A stretch of 11,880 nt of DNA, taken from the NCBI GenBank assembly GCA_015499985.1, contig JAAAUF010000948.1, positions 3,694 to 15,573 on the forward strand. Direction: 5' to 3'. A program made the translations under genes and the position numbers. Positions within the stretch are counted from its first letter, which is position 1. Each line of letters begins with the position of its first letter. Origin of the DNA: Haplosporangium gracile. Lineage: Eukaryota; Mortierellomycota; Mortierellomycetes; Mortierellales; Mortierellaceae. Shown here in pieces: positions 8,476 through 11,880 of the stretch. The notes beneath the pieces were generated by a model. That model ran no database searches and had not been told where the DNA came from. It worked only from the letters and a program-made list of their open reading frames with translations.

Positions 8476-11400
8476 ATGGGTCTCTTGTCGCTCGGAACAC
8501 CAATGCACTGGGATGAAGCAAAGAAGTACGCCGACCATGTCCGCACCCACGGCATTATCCAGTTCCTCAACCTCTGGGAGGCCACCAAGGACTCCCAGAA
8601 GGACTGTCTCCTCTGGGGCGACGAAATCGAATATATGGTCGTCTCCTATGACGAAGAGAACAAGAAGGCAAAGCTTTCTCTCCGCGTCTGGGAGATCCTT
8701 CTGGAGCTTGCTAAGGAGGAGATAGAAGCCGCCAAGGACCCTGCCAAAAAGTAATTGTTCGTCCTTGTTCTTTTCTTACGATATATTTTTAATAGATCGC
8801 ACATAGTGGGTGTCGTTCTTTTCTTTCTTCTTCGCGACATGTTTCTTTTCTTGAATGTGTCGTGGATCACATTCACCTTGACGTTTCTTTCTCAGCATGT
8901 GCTTTTTGCTGTATCTAGATTTGTCACATTGATTATTACACACATTAATCAATTCCCAATTCTACTGTATTCTTCTCCCTTCACTTCGCTTCATCTCATT
9001 CAATTGACAAAAAATCCCGAACAGGCTGCTGGTCAACTCGTCATGGCACCCAGAGTACGGTCGCTACATGTTGGAGGGCACCCCTGGCGAACCTTACATG
9101 GGACTTCCCCGTGATCTGCTCGAGGTCGAACGCAACATGAAACTCAGGTACAGTTCACAGTTCACAGTTTAGAGCCAAGGCCAAGTTCTTTCATTCTCCG
9201 GGGAAAAGATATCCGATCGATAGCGCTTTTGACCGTTGTTCGTTGGTTCTGGCCCTTTCTGTCGATGGTGTAGTCGGGGTTTCCCCGCCATTTGTTCTAT
9301 TGAGCAATTCATTCTGTTTTCTGTGTCAGAGAAAGAAAGATCTCATTCAAACACGGTTCATGTTCTTTTTTTTCCCCCAGGAAAATAAGAGAAAAAAAAA
9401 GGAAAGAGAAACGAGCATAAGCACAGGGAGAGTAACCGGCAATGTCTCCTTTTCCAACTTTTTGAACAATATGAATAGACGCGAGCTGGCCTACAAGTTC
9501 ATGAAGCCCAACGAGGCCCCTATCACATTGACCTCTTACCCTCGCTTAGGATGTGCCGGCGAAGGTCTTGAACCTCATCATGATCCCCATGGGCCCGCCG
9601 CGCGCAGCTTGTTTGTCCCCGACGACATTATCAATGCTCATGTTCGTTTCCCGTAAGTCTTTTCTTTTTGTCAAATCAGACATTGAAATTTTCAATTGCG
9701 CAAGAGGTCCTCAAAATAACGCCGTGTTTTCTGATGAATCACTCCTTTTTTTCCTCCGCCTTTCGACTGTTTTTTATCTACCTCATTCTTGGGTATGCAA
9801 TCCAAATCAGAACTTTGACAGCCAACATCCGCAGACGCCGTGGAGCCAAGGTCGCGATCAACATGCCCATCTTCCATGACAAGAACACACCCAAGCCCTT
9901 TATTGATCCGACTATTCCCACCTACAACGACTACGCCGAGGACAAGAATGCGATCGAGGAAGGAGCAGCTCTCCCCGACCACATTTACATGGACGCAATG
10001 GCCTTCGGTATGGGATGCTGCTGTCTTCAGATCACCTTCCAGGCTGTCAATGTGGAGGAGGCTCGCAAGATCTACGACCAGATGGCGCCATTGGGACCTA
10101 TCATGTTGGCCTTGACCGCTGCTGCACCGATCTACCGCGGATATCTGAGCGATGTGGATTGTAGATGGAACGTTATTGCCCAGTCGGTCGATGACAGGAC
10201 AGAGGAGGAGCGTGGCTTGAAGGTAAAAAAAAAAGTGAGCATGATAGTTTTTTTTTGGAGCCACACAGCTACAAAAGCAATGTTTTTCCATCTATGATTT
10301 TTTCTTTTGTTAGTGTTCACAAAACAAGGATCGGGTATGTTGGGCGTCAAATGACACCATTTCTGCATTATCTTGACACATCTTTTTTCTTGTAAATAGC
10401 CATTGAAGAACAACAAGTACAGGATTCCAAAGTCGCGTTACGACTCCATTGATTCGTACATCTCGAACGACCCATCCAACAAGCCCGAGTACAACGATAT
10501 ACCCCTGGTCTTTGATGAGGACATTTACAAGAAGCTGTCGGACAATGGGATCGACAACTTGCTGGCCCGCCATATCTCGCATCTCTTTATTCGCGACCCG
10601 CTTGTTATCTTCCACGAGTTATTGAATGTTGACGACAACGAGAGCACGGATCACTTTGAGAACTTGCAGAGTACCAACTGGCAGACGATGCGGTTCAAGC
10701 CCCCACCCTCCAAGACTAGCCCGATTGGATGGCGTGTTGAGTTCCGGTCGATGGAGATCCAGTTGACCGACTTTGAGAATGCTGCCTTTGCGATCTTTAT
10801 TGTCCTTGTTACCCGTGCCGTCCTCTCCTTCAACACCAACTTTTACATCCCCATCTCCAAGGTATACTTTCTTATTTCATTGATTGGTGATAGTGTTGGC
10901 GGTGACCACCCTTTTTTTTTTGCTAAGGATCGATCAACTGTTGCCAGTTTTCCTCATTTGACGGTTATTGCCGATGATCACACGTTTGATGATCGCTCTT
11001 AATGATGTTTGTTTACTGCACATTGATGAAATAGGTGGATGAGAATATGAAGGTGGCACATCACCGTAATGCGGTTTTGGACGAAAAGTTTTACTTCCGC
11101 AAGCAGATCTTCCCTCAGTCGCGCCCTGGAACCCCGGCAGCAGGAACACCATTTGGATCACCCAAGTTGTCGCACGCCACCTTGCCCCGCACTTCTGCCA
11201 CTCATAACAACACTCACAGTAACGCTAGTGGAGGCTCTCTGACACCAGGACTGGACCGATCGGACGAGTACGAGTTGATGACAATCAACGAGATTATCAA
11301 CGGCGCACCCAGTAAGGGATTCCCGGGTCTGTTGGGACTTGTGAACAGCTACCTGAACACGCTGAACATTGATATTGAGACGCGGTGCGAGATTAGCAAG

Positions 11401-11604
11401 TACCTGGAGCTGATTAAGAAGCGTGCGAACGGTACGCTGATGACGGCCGCCTCTTGGATGCGTCAGTTTGTGCAGAACCACCCTGATTACAAGCAGGACT
11501 CTGTTGTGTCTGACAGTATCAACTATGATCTTGTGAAGATGATTGAGAAGATCAACAAGGGCGAGGTACAGGTACCTGAACTCCTGGGCACCTTCTCCGT
11601 TTAG
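8476..11604 (+). CDS. GSH1: Glutamate-cysteine ligase catalytic subunit
   Basis: Joins L-glutamate and L-cysteine with ATP to gamma-glutamylcysteine, the rate-limiting cytosolic step of glutathione synthesis. Six exons: 8476-8750, 9025-9147, 9479-9652, 9811-10222, 10400-10861 and 11035-11604. All introns are GT...AG and phases match, giving 671 residues, near yeast Gsh1 and slightly longer than animal GCLC. Family motifs in order: LLWGDEIEY (45-53) with acidic residues E50 and E52 as in the metal site; [13 protein letters not shown] (101-113); [35 protein letters not shown] (248-264); CRW and [59 protein letters not shown] across the last splice junction; [10 protein letters not shown]; and PELLG near the C-terminus. 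Residues about 511-556 form a Ser/Thr/Pro/Asn-rich insert with four SP or TP sites. The gene has its own promoter, diverging from the annexin gene, with a Yap1-like motif upstream. No in-frame stop or frameshift is seen. Assignment is as firm as sequence alone allows. Confidence 0.97.
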
Positions 11605-11880
11605 AGAGGCGCTGAATATTAGATTAGAAATTACCTTTAAAAATATCATTTTTTTCATCATCTCCATATCGCGAATCACGTATCAAAAAAAGTGTATGAC
11701 TCGCTGAAATGTGAAAATGTGTGAGTCGTAAGAAAATCGAATAGGGAAAGGACGTGTCTTGCTTCTAAGCCCCACTTCCTTTTTGATGATTCTCGGGCAA
11801 TGGCGACGAAAAAAAAAAGTTTATCGGGGATATCACACACACTTCTTTTTTGAACCTGACTCATTCCTTTTTTTTTTTTT
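11605..11880. other. 3' flank of the ligase gene
   Basis: No gene is visible. The sequence after the stop codon is AT-rich (CTTTAAAAATATC at about 11634-11646) and could serve for polyadenylation, but no exact AATAAA occurs on the plus strand. The minus-strand open frame here is short and unremarkable. The window ends in a run of T, as it begins. Confidence 0.5.

Noticed and set aside
9692..10291. 199-codon antisense frame over ligase exon 4
   Set aside because: It is the mirror of a highly conserved coding exon and runs through an intron; no independent similarity.
10862..11034. Possible box C/D snoRNA in the last ligase intron
   Set aside because: TGATGA-like motifs occur several times, but I find no paired D box and terminal stem in a sensible layout.

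Overview
This is a nuclear window from a fungus, most likely an early-diverging one (Mucoromycota or Mortierellomycota type); that placement is an inference from gene content and style. It holds three intron-rich protein-coding genes whose exons join in frame at canonical GT...AG junctions. The introns are short (104 to 331 bases) and T-rich, the coding exons favour C- or G-ending codons, and the leaders are pyrimidine-rich. There are no bacterial operons, Shine-Dalgarno sites or CRISPR. A four-repeat annexin, a Mn-type CDF transporter and a eukaryotic glutamate-cysteine ligase all fit a fungus.

Layout: bases 1 to 1814 have no convincing gene. They hold long homopolymers, a TATA box with two ACGCGT boxes (742-798), and a triplet-repeat patch with weak ORFs on both strands (945-1308). 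Bases 1815-4128 (minus, 7 exons, 459 aa) encode a cation diffusion facilitator with DxxxD in two membrane helices, the signature of the Mn-transporting branch. Bases 4129-5190 are the promoter of that gene and the 3' region of the next. Bases 5191-6951 (minus, 5 exons, 320 aa) encode an annexin in which only the fourth repeat keeps a full type II calcium site. Bases 6952-8475 are a divergent promoter region with a 10-bp inverted repeat, a hexamer repeat and a TTACTAA motif 267 bases before the next start codon. Bases 8476-11604 (plus, 6 exons, 671 aa) encode the complete catalytic subunit of glutamate-cysteine ligase, the first step of glutathione synthesis. The last 276 bases are its 3' flank.

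The three genes are not an obvious pathway cluster. Glutathione synthesis and metal export both protect against metal and redox stress, and the annexin shares its promoter region with the ligase gene, but co-function is only an inference. I do not see a new biological system here. The more unusual points are the single-site annexin, the His-rich N-terminal tail of the transporter, the Ser/Thr/Pro-rich insert in the ligase, and the regulatory-looking motifs between genes. Exon boundaries below were derived by hand from splice sites, reading phase and family resemblance.
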